Source: Mesostigma viride (taxonomy: Eukaryota; Streptophyta; Mesostigmatophyceae; Mesostigmatales; Mesostigmataceae). From it: 64,000 nucleotides of DNA. The translations under genes were made by a program, and so were the position numbers. Location: positions 970,301 to 1,034,300 of the forward strand of contig RPFO01000348.1 in the NCBI GenBank assembly GCA_009746045.1, given 5' to 3'. This document shows positions 52,206 through 62,602 of the stretch, piece by piece (positions within the stretch are counted from its first letter, which is position 1; every line of letters starts with the position of its first letter). Below the pieces are notes generated by a model. The model did no database searches and had not been told where the DNA came from. It was given only the letters and a program-made list of their open reading frames with translations.

Positions 52206-53405
52206 CTATCCCGGGGAAGCCCGGGGGGGCTTCCACAGTTTCTTGTTGACGTAGAGGTCCCCGCCCCGCCAGTACACTTGGGGCTTCTCGGGGTTGGTCT
52301 TGTGGCGGATGTAGTCGGGCCACTGATCGCGGCGTTGCTGCTGCTGGGCTGGCGTCAGGTCGTCGTCAAGCGACCAGGAGGTGTCCACCAGCTTCTTGCG
52401 GCGAGAGAGGAACCGAACTCGGGCTGTGATGTCGCTGAAGGTGAGGACCACTGGAGGGGGCCCAGCCTTGGCCCGTGGATGGGGCAGGCGGTAGGCGCCC
52501 TGCAGTATCGCACCTGGCAGCTGCATGCGCGCCAAGAGCTGTTTCTTCAGCTCGTCGAGAAGAGAGTCTGGGGTCTCCTCCGGCAGCATGTCGAAGCGCC
52601 TGAGGATGACCCGGCAGCGGCGACGGTCGCGGTCAGCGGCCTCGCGGCGCGTGTCTTCCAGCTCCTGGAGCTTGGTGGTGATGGCGGTCGTGGTAGAGGA
52701 TGCCTGGCTCTTGAGCAGGTCCGCCCAGGAGGCGCGAGTCGAGGGGTCATCACTAGCCCTACCAGCAGGTTGGGCGGCGATGGTGGCCGTTCGCTCGGCG
52801 ATCTCGGGGACCTGCGTGGCCAGGGCGTCTACCTTGGCGGCAACTGCCTCAAGTTTCACGGTGCCTTGGCCGACTCGGCCTTCCACCTGGTTAAGGCGGG
52901 TGGTCACAGTGGCTGTGGCCTCGGAAACTTTGGTGGCAATGTGCTCTTGCGTAGCAGTAAACTGAGGCTGGAGCTTAAGGGCGACTCTGGCTTCAATGTT
53001 GTTGACCTTGGCCGAGAGAGTGTTGAGTGGGCCGTCAGGCGCGTTCAGGGCGGCGAGCTGCTCAGCCATCGGCGCCAGCTGCTCCGCCACTGCAGCTCGG
53101 ATGGAGTCCGTGCTGGGGGAGGTGCTGCTCTGCGGGGATGCTGCAGCTGCTGTGGCTGCCCGTCTGCGCTCATGCAGGAGGCTCCTGAGGCCAGCGTAGC
53201 CAATCTGGGTGATGTCGTGGGCGTCGCAGCGCAGGTAGCTGCACATGATGACTGCCTTCAAGTACGCCTCCGGTTCTTGAAGCAGCCATTCCCAGGCGGG
53301 CTTGGTGACCTTGTCGCCAGGGGTAGGCAGGAAAAGTTCGTCATGGCGGGCCAGGAACTTGATAACATCGTCACATTGTTCCTTCGTGAGCGTAAAGATT
53401 TCCAA
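52206..53405 (-). CDS. L1-type ORF1 protein of a non-LTR retrotransposon
   Basis: 399 residues from ATG at 53405 to TAG at 52206. Residues 1-80 form a helical N-terminus (EIFTLTKEQCDDVIKFLA). About 85-275 is Ala/Thr-rich with heptad-like spacing, a likely coiled coil. About 265-345 resembles the RNA-recognition fold of L1 ORF1p: RRCRVILRRFDMLPEETPD, then VVLTFSDITARVRFLSRRKK. The C-terminal domain reads DDDLTPAQQQQRRDQWPDYI with YWRGGDLYVNKKLW at the end. Such proteins trimerise and bind LINE RNA. The frame is intact. No endonuclease or reverse transcriptase follows, so this is an ORF1-only or 3'-deleted element. The plus-strand frame over the same DNA (52278-53579) is its shadow. Confidence 0.72.
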   Translation of the reverse strand: MEIFTLTKEQCDDVIKFLARHDELFLPTPGDKVTKPAWEWLLQEPEAYLKAVIMCSYLRCDAHDITQIGYAGLRSLLHERRRAATAAAASPQSSTSPSTDSIRAAVAEQLAPMAEQLAALNAPDGPLNTLSAKVNNIEARVALKLQPQFTATQEHIATKVSEATATVTTRLNQVEGRVGQGTVKLEAVAAKVDALATQVPEIAERTATIAAQPAGRASDDPSTRASWADLLKSQASSTTTAITTKLQELEDTRREAADRDRRRCRVILRRFDMLPEETPDSLLDELKKQLLARMQLPGAILQGAYRLPHPRAKAGPPPVVLTFSDITARVRFLSRRKKLVDTSWSLDDDLTPAQQQQRRDQWPDYIRHKTNPEKPQVYWRGGDLYVNKKLWKPPRASPG

Positions 53406-54093
53406 GATGCAAAAATCCCGCTGGCCGGCGCCGAAGCGGCGGACGTCCCATTTGGTATGGGAAGTTCGGGTTTTCTTGGGAATGGGCGACGAATTTGGCG
53501 TAGAGCACTGCGTCGAGGGAGGCAGACCGGGGGGGAGAGCTTCGATCAGCGCAAAAAGGTTGGCGTCCGCAGGAGTTGATGTCGCACGTGCTGCTGTCGA
53601 CGGGAATGCCGACGACAGCTCAAAATGTTTGTCAAGGCTGCGTTGGTGGCATTTGCAAAATACTGCGTTACAGCCGTAACCGATTATACTAGCAGATGCG
53701 TCTTGAAAAGACGCATCTGATGCAAGTAGCCTGACTGAATTTGGGGCTCAGACGCAAAAGTTCTGAGCTCCGCCGTCAGCCATGTCCGCTCGTGGCTCGT
53801 AGCTGCAAAATCATATATAAAGAGCCAAATCGCGCGAACTACGCAATGATCCTTTAAGCAGCGTTACTCTGCCGAAATGTCAACCTAGGCCGGTCAAGTG
53901 ACGCCGAGGTGTTCACCGATAGTTCAGGTCAGCCACAGCGCGCCTTCGAATGTAGGCACGGTCGCATTTTTTTTTTGGAAATGTAGAATTGTTGTCGACC
54001 AGCTACCAACGCCCGACCGGACCCATACAACGGAAACATCAAGGCGATGTGATGTAGGTGTGTCTGATATGTCATTAATACACAGAGCATCGT
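53406..54093. other. No gene; strong hairpin
   Basis: Upstream region of the ORF1 gene. A perfect hairpin lies at 53694-53718 (stem AGATGCGTCTT, loop GAA). Minus-strand translation shows nothing protein-like before ATG 53405. Confidence 0.55.
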
Positions 54094-54245
54094 GAATATA
54101 ATATATAATATAAATTATATAATATACTATAATTAATATATAATTTTAATTTTATGTTAATTTTAATGTTATTTCATATAACATAATATAGCATAATATA
54201 ATATAATATAATATTATATAAAGTAGTATATAAAAAATTAAAATG
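54094..54245. repeat. AT-rich low-complexity tract
   Basis: About 150 bp of nearly pure A/T with ATATAATATA and TATAATATAA runs, between the ORF1 region and the repeat array upstream of the gene at 55116. Confidence 0.85.
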
Positions 54246-54455
54246 TAAAAGAAAAATATCTACCTTATTGGGGTTTAATGTTCCTTTCCAGTTCAGCATA
54301 AGTACACTCTTGAGTGTGTGCAATGTTTGGTTATACGCCATTGTCTTAAAATAGCAACCAATGTAAACCTCCGTCCTAACCACATTTGGATACAATAAAG
54401 ACATTGATGCCTGACACATAGCATTCATTGCTTGAAATACCATGCATATTTTGTG

Positions 54456-55110
54456 TCAATGTTCTGCAGACCACAGCTTCAAGTGGGCATACTTCGCTTT
54501 CCTCAATATAATGGCGACATGGCATTTGGTGAAAGTGGTGAGTGCCATGAAGTTGCGCCGGCCGTCGTTATCCATGACGAACTGAATGGGTTTCGTGCAA
54601 ATCAAGTTTTTTGTTTTGGTGTTCCAGTTGCGCCGGCCGGCGTTTCCAATGGTATCTTGCGCGCACTTGCAAAAGCTTGCACGCTTATCAACATTTTGTG
54701 TTGGTAAACATTTTATCACCTCTGGGATTTCCGCCTTCACTACCTGAGTTGCTTCTTTGTGGTTTTCAAATGCAACCGAGTTACGCCGGCCGTCGTTACT
54801 CATGACAAATTGTAGGGGTTTTGTGCAAATCACTTTTGTATGGTTTATGTACATGCATCCAGTTGCGCCGGCCGGCGTTTCCAATGGTATCTTGCAGTTG
54901 CGCAATCAGGCCCCATTACCAAAAGTGTGTTTGTACATCTTTTTTACACCTGAAGGATTTCTGCCTGCATATCCTGAGTTGCTTCTTAATGGTTTTTAAT
55001 TGCGCCCGAGTTACGCCGGCCGTCGTTATTAATGACAAACTGTATGTGTTTCATAAAATCACTTTTGTATGGTTTACATGTATCCAGTTGCGCCGGCCGG
55101 CGTTATTAAT
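54456..55110. repeat. ~230-bp tandem repeats with palindromic GTTRCGCCGGCCGKCGTT motif
   Basis: Six copies of an 18-bp motif are at 54552, 54627, 54780, 54862, 55010 and 55087. The spacing alternates about 75-82 and 148-153 bp, giving a unit near 230 bp repeated about 2.5 times. The centre CGCCGGCCGGCG is a perfect palindrome in half of the copies. The same motif occurs in an intron of the following gene (57737) and a variant in another intron (56765). The minus-strand frame 54456-54905 is a product of the repeat. Confidence 0.8.
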
Positions 55111-55115
55111 GACGC

Positions 55116-58100
55116 TTGTCGTTCTTGTTTGATGCCCATCGTTTTCGTCGTGTCTTTAATGGTGATTATTTATCATTACTCATCCTCAGGGCTTTCGGTG
55201 CCGCGGGATTAAGAGGCGAAAAAAATCAGCTGCCGTCTGACCAAAGTCTGATGGCGCGATCGGGGCGGGGGGCCGTTTCCGACGGTTCGCGTCCCTTGTC
55301 CAATGACGACCGGGAGCCTGCACTTCGCGGTCTCTGGAGCGACAAGTACATCGAGAACAAGGGGTACAAAATTGCCAATGACATCTTTCCTATCATGGCG
55401 GAACGCGTGAAAGCAAACAACCACAGGACGCCAGAGATGAGCGCGGAGGTTCTGTCTTGCGCAGCTTCAAGACTAAATGCCATGGTGGCGGAGAGCAACG
55501 GCATTAAGAAGAGGAAGAACTGTGACGGCGGGCTTCCTGAAAATTGGGCGGAATCTCTTCGGGATACATCAAGAAGGCTTTTGGCGACTTGGGAACATCT
55601 GAGAAGGATCGTGGGCTTAGGTGGGCCTTGTGTGGACTTGTTACGAAGGCAATGGAGGGCGTCCCGGACAGGATTGTGGAGCGCGCGTTCGGGATTGACA
55701 GGCGCTTTGTCGCAACTGTTCGGGGTCACAGGGATGGAATGGAAGAAGGGGAGGACGACCTTTTGATGAGTGCGCCAGAGAGGAGGAGGAGGAAAGACGA
55801 GCTTCCGACGGAAGTCATTGCCCTGATACAAGCGTGCTGGAGGGATGATAACTTGACGCGGGCGTCTCCGAACATGAAGGATGTTCATTGTGAATGGACC
55901 AGAAAGGATTACAAACATACACTAGCGTTTTCGGAGGGTGCGCGCTACTATACTGTCTCCAAGTCGAAGATTTACGAAGTGTTCATTTCCCGCCATCCGG
56001 AGTTGAAGCCACCGCGGCGGATGGACAGTAGGGAGGGGGGGGGGGAGGGAGAGGAGGGTGTGAGGGGGGGAAATCAGGTGATTTTGGAGACGGAGGCAGG
56101 GATGTCAATGCTACGCACGAATCAGAAGAGCACAGTTCATGTGGGATACACTACTTTTTGCAAGCATATGCCCGCATGCGTCAAGGGGCGGTGGAAAATG
56201 CGGAACTTGTGCGCATGCCAGCACCACACTACCATGCAGTCCATGGTTGGGGGGTTGGCCAAATTTCGTGCAACTTTTCATGCCAGATGCGAGTGCGGAC
56301 CTGAATGCCACGCGTGCGATCATGGTAGCCAGCTCGACGTGGGGTCGTCCGTGCCCACATGTTCCATTTTCAAAGCCACTCACACGACAGAGTGGGTGAA
56401 CAAGTTTACTTGTGAGGTGGAGGGGATGAGGGAGGGGGGAGGTTCGAGGTCGTCTGTGGGGTCGTCGCGGCCGCAGGTTCAGCCTTTTCAGGGCGAACTT
56501 GAGGATCTGCCCATGCATGGGAGGGTGCTGGACGACGAGGAAGGGGTGCCCGATCATGACCTGGGCGAGGAGTTGGGGGTTTGCTCGATCCGGCGTAAGG
56601 CTTGTGTGTTGGGCACTTGCCTGGCTCCCAAGTGTGGAATTCGGAACTTCATGTTATGCGAACGGGAGGAGGCTTCCAACCACCTGATTTCATGGACCAG
56701 ATACGAGATGCAGGATGTGCCGCCGGGTGCGGTTCTTGGGCCAGAGGTAATTTTTAGTGGAGTGGTTGCGCCCCAAGGCGTTTCTTTTGCAATGTTTCCT
56801 GAAGTTCTTGGGCCAGAGGTAATTTTTAGTGGAGTGGTTGCGCCCCAAGGCGTTTCTTTTTCAATTTTTCCTGAGGTCCTGTCTTTTTTCTTTCTACAGG
56901 TCATTGGTGGGTCGAAGTTGATGTCTTTTCTGTATGTGCACACTGCGCATATGCAGGACGACTGTGACGAGATCGCAAAGGCTGGTGGGCAGCGATTGAC
57001 GCAAGTCGACGTCAAGTCCACACCAACGGAGCTAAAGGAGGCAATTGTGGACAAGTGGCCGGACTTCATCCAGCATTGCTTCAACGCGTGGTGGCAAGCG
57101 GACGCCTCCAAGGAATGTCTCTCAAGGATGCGGGTGGGGGACCTTGTATGCCACACAGATTACGCCGAGAACTACCAGTCTTACACCTATCACAATCTCC
57201 AAGCACAGTATTGGCATCCAGTCACATTCGTCCTTATGCCCTGGATCGTGCGCTACTTGGATCCAGCGTCGGGAAAGGTCGTGAGAAGGGAGTTTCACTT
57301 CATCGGACAGGGCGGAATGAAAAGGGACGGGCGGGCCCTCCGTTTTGCTATCCTCAAAATCCTGGCGACACTACGGTCAGAAGGGGTAGAGGTGAAGCGC
57401 TTCATTGGGTGGTCGGACAATTGCTCCATGCAGTTCAAGTCAAGGAATGTGATCGCGGAAGTGGCCCGGCTGCTGACGGAGGATCCGCACCTGGAGTCAT
57501 TTGAGTGGAATTACTTTGGGGAGCAGCACGGAAAGGGGGAGGTGGATGGAGCTGGTGGGACTGTGAAGTGCATGTTGAGGAGGTGGCACATCAGGGAAGA
57601 GAACCAGGACAAACAGACGGCCGCCCAGTTGGTGGAGAATCTGGCGTCGGGGGCGGTGGGCGGGACCACAACGACCAGGCGTAACTTCTTCGAGTTCCCC
57701 GAGGTAATTAAGTGTACAGTCCTCGTTCAGGGAATAGTTACGCCGGCCGTCGTTTCTAGGGCGTTCTTGGAGTCCTGGCGATCAGGAGTGCTTAATAAAA
57801 CACAACTAGCTCGATGGTCTCGTAACTTCAACTTTCCCTTGTGCAAATCTTGTCTTCGACGCGCAGGTGCTTCCTTACAGCCCAGGGCGCGGCGAAATCA
57901 AAGGAGTGAAGAAGGCGCACTGGTGGCGCATGGACAAGTCGAATGTGACGCGCTTAATGCTGCGCCAGTATTCCTGCTATTGTGGCGGTGCGTGCGCCGA
58001 GGAAAGGTGGTGGGATTGTCGAAAGGAGTGGACCGACATGGACGGCTGGAATGTGGGAGGTGCTCGGATGAAGCTCCACAAACTGGGGGAGCCAGTGCAA

Positions 58101-58598
58101 AGGAACCCAAACGGACAAGGGGGGCACGCAGGGACGCGACTGAACAGACTACAGGCAGAGAGGACGATGATGGGAAGGAGACTGAAGCTGCGAGACATTT
58201 TTGCCGTCGAGTCCTACTCTGGTGATGAGTCCCACGATCCAGATCATCCATATTGGCTAGCGGAAGTCTTGCAGGAGCCTTATCAGGTGGCCGCTACTTT
58301 CGTGAGGCGAGTGGCCGACAGAAACGGCAAGGTCGATAGGGAGTTGTTCCGTAAGGGACAATGGGTGGTGGGGGTGCGCTACTGGGACAGATTTCCGGGT
58401 ATGGCGACGATGTTCAAAATGGACGCCGATGCGCAAGCTGAACAGCCAAACTTGGTCAATTGCTACCTGTGCATGGACGCGGGGTTCGAACACACCATTG
58501 TTGTCAACCCAGCTAACAATCGCCAGGCCATCTTGACCATTCCGACAGACGTCGAGAAACGGCTCACGAACTTGGCCAAGAAGAGACCTGTTGAGTAG
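55116..58598 (+). CDS. Transposon-type DDE-like protein gene, three exons, frameshifted near its start
   Basis: Coding sequence runs in a first frame (from about 55190 to 55540), then from 55541 in a second frame to 56746, is joined by introns at 56747-56899 and 57704-57866 (both phase 0, GTAATT...AG), and ends at TAG 58596-58598. The change of frame near 55541 is unexplained (a one-base error or mutation, or a small intron). The protein has a helical N-terminus, a Cys/His cluster (CACQHH ... CECGPECHACDHG), then a core with TDYAENYQS (D codon 57158), GWSDNCSMQFKS (D codon 57416) and EQHGKGEVDGAGGTVK (E 57539, D 57545). This arrangement is known from many uncharacterised, repetitive animal and protist proteins thought to be transposases with an RNase H-like fold. 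The C-terminus (YWLAEVLQEPYQV, WVVGVRYWDR) resembles a small beta-barrel. I saw no terminal inverted repeats. The true start is uncertain. Confidence 0.65.
56747..56899 (+). other. Intron 1 with duplicated 5' splice site
   Basis: Starts GTAATTTTTAG after CCAGAG and ends TTTTTTCTTTCTACAG. It is 153 bp, a multiple of three without stops, so retention would keep the frame. A 72-bp tandem duplication (copies starting 56733 and 56805) repeats the last exon bases and the 5' splice site. Each copy holds GTTGCGCCCCAAGGCGTTTC. Confidence 0.75.
57704..57866 (+). other. Intron 2 with palindromic motif
   Basis: 163 bp, GTAATTAAGTG...GACGCGCAG, phase 0. Removing it joins FFEFPE to VLPYSPGRGEIKG and brings the last exon into frame. 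It carries the GTTACGCCGGCCGTCGTT motif at 57737-57754. Confidence 0.8.
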
Positions 58599-58709
58599 GC
58601 CAGCTCGCCCGGGCTTGGTTGGACGAGGTGGACAGCCTTGAGAGCACGTGCTTCGTTGTGAGCACTTGCCTTTCAGCCGTGATTTGCAAACGAGTTCCTT
58701 GTCCTGAAT

Positions 58710-58714
58710 TGTAA
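58710..58714 (+). terminator. Possible polyadenylation signal TGTAA
   Basis: TGTAA lies 112 nt after the stop of the gene at 55116-58598. In green algae TGTAA is the common signal before the cleavage site. A five-base match is weak evidence alone. Confidence 0.4.
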
Positions 58715-59138
58715 AGCTCGATTCATGCTCTTTTAAGGAAGTGTATAATATTATCCAGATCATGTATATATTTAGATCTAGACCTGAGTTCAAATAACAT
58801 TTCTTAGAGGGCTGAGATGCGCGAGGTCCAGCATACATGTATATATCCATGGAGACATGTTACAAACTCAAATGTTTCATTGTACGTACCACTAGCTCGT
58901 CGACGGGGGTATCCCATGTAATGTATGATTTATGAATTAATTAATCGCTTAATTGTACAATTTAAATGGATCATGAACTTGTCAAGTGGCCTAATTTGGT
59001 TTATTTGGTTCATCATTTATTGATGTCAATCATTCTTAATTGAATCTCGAGCAATAGCAATCATGAAGCACATCCTAATCATGTGATTCGCATAATGAGA
59101 ATAGGCAACAAGTGCTACTTTGAGGAATGCGGGGTTGG
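58715..59138. other. No gene seen
   Basis: AT-rich intergenic DNA with a TTAATTAATCGCTTAATTG run near 58935. No coding signal on either strand. Confidence 0.5.
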
Positions 59139-59494
59139 TCAGGTTATTATAGAGCTAGAGCTACAAACGGCACATATATTGCAAACTTTGCGCTCCAGGC
59201 ATGGAATTTCAAAAGTACCAAAATTGGAGCAGTAGATGTTGGGGACGCCCCGGGCCAGGTGCCCGGCTAGGCCCAGGCGCCTGTGCCTAACAATGTGGGA
59301 AACATAGGGCAAATCAGCGTACAAATCCTCATTACTAATGTGCAAACCAAAGGGGATGTTAAGGGCCTTGCGCAGCATCTGGGTGACGGCCGTGGATGAG
59401 TGAGCCCAATCGCCAGAGCCTCAGTCTTCTTGCTGACCTCAAGCCCCACCACGCGGGCCTCGATTGCCAGGCAGTCAAGCCACATAAAAACCAT
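59139..59494 (-). pseudogene. LINE reverse transcriptase fragment, 3' end of the RT region
   Basis: Two minus-strand frames share LINE polymerase features. The upstream one (from 59494) reads CLAIEARVVGLEVSKKTEAL, like the segment after the catalytic core where GL-x-x-N/S-x-KKT is typical. The downstream one (59139-59378) reads LRKALNIPFGLHISNEDLY and HRRLGLAGHLARG, the well-known RT C-terminal motif. The frames differ and intervening parts are missing, so this is a decayed piece. It is unrelated in position to the ORF1 gene at 52206. Confidence 0.7.
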
Positions 59495-60104
59495 ACTCAG
59501 GGCATTTTATTCCAACTATAATAAGTGAGACAACTATTCCAGTCCAGACGCATGGCAATCCAACGCCGTGGAAGGACTAGGGTAGTTGTATGGTTGTCTC
59601 CTTGGTATAATGAGGTTTAATAAACAAGAGCAGTGGTGAACACCATCAATACACCACAAGAAATAAGAAACATACTTTCTTTATAAATAAGAAAGCGCTA
59701 TACTGACCTGCTACATTGTGTCGCATACTCCAAACAAAATTCATCAACACACCAGGCAGAAAAGCCCTTGTGTCTTGGTGTTTTGCGGTACCCTTCTGCG
59801 GCCAACCAGCTCTAAGGTGGACTCCTAATGCTCACCAAGCACGCCACGCCTTGCGTGGCAAAAAAAAATCGGGGCCCGAAATTTCCTTGAAGTGGACAGG
59901 ATGTTCTGATAAGACAACAGCACAGCCCCCCAAAAGATATGTATGTACAAAGTTGCCCGGCTTTTCCCGGCATAAATACGATTGCTGGCAATGCTGGAGT
60001 CTAATCACAAAGGAAGGCTGGTTGAGGCTTGGAGGCGATGGCTGCTCTTCAAACGAAAGCGCCACATTAGAAGATGGTCCACCAAAAAGAACATTTAAAC
60101 CAGG
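59495..60104. other. No gene; 3' flank of the CFAP97D1-like gene
   Basis: Intergenic DNA that must hold the 3' untranslated region of the minus-strand gene at 60105. I could not pick a clear polyadenylation signal. The plus-strand frame 59716-60192 lacks motifs and overlaps the gene. Confidence 0.5.
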
Positions 60105-60794
60105 TTACATTGTTTTGCCCATGGCTGGAGAACGGCGGGCAACAGGGCTAGTTGCGGCAAGGTCTGCTGCCTTGTCTCTCACCGTCCTGTAGCTGCCTGC
60201 GCGAGGCATCCGGGAGCAGTTGGCCAGGTAGTCTTCTTGTTTCCGTACCTCTTCTCCCCAGTTCACGCTGGAGTAGACGCCTTTACCCATCTGAATGCGG
60301 GAAAGGATGGCCTGATTCTCCTCCATGATTCGTATAAGTTCCTGTTTCCGACGACCAGCGTTGAGGCTCTTGGGCGGCGAACGCGTGGGCTCTCCCATGT
60401 CAATGGTTGGACGCTGATTTGAATCTAGTCGCAGCCCTGGTCGGAAACCCGTCGTAGCAGATTTTGATCTGTACGACGGCGAAGATTTCGCTATGTGCGA
60501 AAGCTTTTCCAGAAGGTGCTTGTTCTCTAGTTCAATCTCGGTGTACCTGTCCTCTTCCAGATACATTTTCTTGGCATTGTTGTGCACGTGCGGGTAGAAG
60601 GTTGGGGGCCTTGTGTCCAGCTTCGGCAGGGCATTTGAGTTCCCAGTTCCACGGGCCCGAGCATTTGCAACTTTCTCTTCATGAAGGCGCTTTAGAAATT
60701 CCTGCCTCTTTTCTTCCAGGATCCGATTAGCAGAGGGCTGTGCGCTATTGTTGCCAAGCATGCCCAGCGGCCTACAATTGTTGGACTTCCCCAT
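60105..60794 (-). CDS. CFAP97D1: CFAP97D1-like (hemingway/CFAP97 family) ciliary protein
   Basis: 229 residues, single exon, ATG at 60794 to TAA at 60105. The family is linked to motile cilia and sperm flagella; here a role in the axoneme is inferred from the family. The diagnostic blocks are present: residues 62-101 (RPPTFYPHVHNNAKKM, then LEEDRYTEIELENKHLLEKL) and 143-195 (SLNAGRRKQELIRIMEENQA, ILSRIQ, VYSSVNWGEE, DYLANCSRMP). Residues 21-48 are a charged helix likely to form a coiled coil; 105-140 is a disordered, basic linker. There is no signal peptide or membrane segment. Codon use and intact structure mark it as a living host gene, the clearest one in the window. The nearest neighbours are transposon remains. 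Confidence 0.82.
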   Translation of the reverse strand: MGKSNNCRPLGMLGNNSAQPSANRILEEKRQEFLKRLHEEKVANARARGTGNSNALPKLDTRPPTFYPHVHNNAKKMYLEEDRYTEIELENKHLLEKLSHIAKSSPSYRSKSATTGFRPGLRLDSNQRPTIDMGEPTRSPPKSLNAGRRKQELIRIMEENQAILSRIQMGKGVYSSVNWGEEVRKQEDYLANCSRMPRAGSYRTVRDKAADLAATSPVARRSPAMGKTM

Positions 60795-61969
60795 GCCTAT
60801 CTATTCCTTCAGCAAAAGAGCACGTGGTTTTACAAGATGTGCCCGTATGTCATTGATAAGTCTTGTTTGCGACTGGCCGTGATAGGTCGTCTGCAAAGCA
60901 GCCAGCTGCGGCCATGTTCAAAGCCGCATGAAATAACAGATTTTCGTATGAAAAATGTTGTTCAGCAATTCGCGCGGAAGGCGTTTGTCCGAAAGCAAAG
61001 GTGATCACTCGAAGAACGCATCGATGATGTGACGGGCGCACGGTAAATGCACGCGGTGGTGGAAGTGTCCCGCTGTCCCAAATCTAATTGTGGGATTCTC
61101 CATCTGGCGAGCACAGACGATGGGCCTTCGACCAAAAAAAGGCTGTGCTGAGCTCAGGGCTGCAGAAGCTGCTGCATATCTTAAATCTGACGGGCGCGGC
61201 GTTGCTGGCTACTTTCTGTCTGTCGCAACTGTCTGCTTACAGGTGGGAATATACTGATTTACTGACTGATCTGGTTTGCTGACAAGACCTGATGGCCTTT
61301 GCCCTTTGGACCACCGACAAAATTCAGGAAAAAGAGCAAACGCTGTCGGGGAAACCTCTCGGCGCGGGTCGGCGCGGCTACCGATACCGATACAGTAACG
61401 GCGGTGAGTGCGAGTAGCCGACGGAACCTGTCAGCTTTCAGCCTTTCAGCAATGAACCGGCCAATCTAATAAAAATCTCTGCTTTCCGGGGAAATGGGTG
61501 TATATCACTGGTGTATATCACGGTGACCTTACGCGCGTCACTTGGCTCCCCTGGTCACATAATGCTCCTTTCTAAACCTTTCACCTATCACACTACCCTC
61601 AGTGGGTAACCAGCTGGTCGATACGTGGTAGCTCTTAACCTAATGATATTCCTATTGGATAATAAAAATACCCATTTACCCGGAAATGGGTGTATATCAC
61701 TGTTATGTATTCCATGGGGCAGAACTGTATGTAAGAACTGTATCTTAGACGTAGAAAGGACACTTCAGACGGCCATTTCACGATTGATGCCCAGAATTCT
61801 TAGCAGCAAGCTCAATTGTTCGCTCTGGTTATTCATTGATTGAAGCCTCCCATTACTTTCCCGCGCACCATAACTTTAGAATTACATGTTTCGTACCTCT
61901 GTTTAGGCTTTTAGGTGTTTCCTATTGAAGTGCGCAGCTTAGTAAAATGCGGTAGCCCAGTACCTGGCC
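60795..61969. other. No firm gene; 5' flank of the CFAP97D1-like gene
   Basis: Contains the promoter side of the minus-strand gene. A plus-strand frame at 61088-61282 has one hydrophobic stretch (LTGAALLATFCLSQLSAY) ahead of a possible splice site TACAG-GTGGG, and might be an exon, but nothing more supports it. GAAATGGGTGTATATCACTG occurs near 61492 and 61684. Confidence 0.4.
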
Positions 61970-62233
61970 GTGACAAGGCACGATTCTCCCATTGCTCTAC
62001 CTGCGAGCTCGTACATTTTTTGGTGGATTGATATGAGGGGCGTACTAGACATAGAAAGAAGGCCTGGGTCGGACCATTCGTTCAGCTTGCCTCGGGCCAT
62101 TAAACGCCCACAAGTTCTTGCGGCATTTTTTCTTATTTTTGCCTCTTCTCTAGGCTTCTATTTTTCTATCGTCTGGCTTGGGGACTCCATAGCTAAGCGC
62201 CCATGGGTAATGCCCTTAATGCCGATTGTCGCG
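61970..62233 (+). CDS. Possible exon of a membrane protein
   Basis: The frame from ATG 61970 reads into KRPQVLAAFFLIFASSLGFY, then a short polar turn (GDSIAKRP) and WVMPLMPIVA. It ends at a good 5' splice site, GCG-GTAAGT, at 62233/62234, with the intron in phase 0. The two hydrophobic stretches fit a small two-pass membrane protein with a cytoplasmic N-terminus. I cannot find the next exon, and I do not recognise the family. It could be a chance open frame. Confidence 0.35.
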
Positions 62234-62575
62234 GTAAGTAACAACTTCAGTTGTTAAATTCGTGCTCGAGAGATTGTTGCTTTGGGCGCGTGGTCAGTAC
62301 ATTACGAGGTAGCGCTTGGCGCGCAACACTTCGCGTCCAAGCGCTCGACTTGTCGTGTCCATTATTTTGGTTTCTGTGGGAAATGTTGCGTACCGCTTGG
62401 GTGGTGCACGTAGCGTGACCGCATGTGGGATCAAGTCTGCTGTGGAAGACTTCTACGTTGTTTGCACGAGTTCGTGCATGCTGCCAATGCTCTGGAATGG
62501 CGTGTGTGACCATGATTGTGGCGTGTTTGGCAACACACGTTTGGCAACACATGTTCAGAAACACAGATACTATCT
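62234..62575. other. No gene seen
   Basis: If the exon before it is real this is its intron. TTTGGCAACACAYGTT is repeated in tandem near 62527 and 62540. Confidence 0.4.
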
Positions 62576-62602
62576 CATGAATGCTGCCCTTCCTTGTGCT
62601 CT

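Noticed and set aside
52278-53579. 433-codon plus-strand frame
   Set aside because: Antisense shadow of the L1-type ORF1; it lacks motifs, while the minus frame has a coherent domain order.
59716-60192. 158-codon plus-strand gene
   Set aside because: It overlaps the well-supported CFAP97D1-like gene on the other strand and shows no domain.
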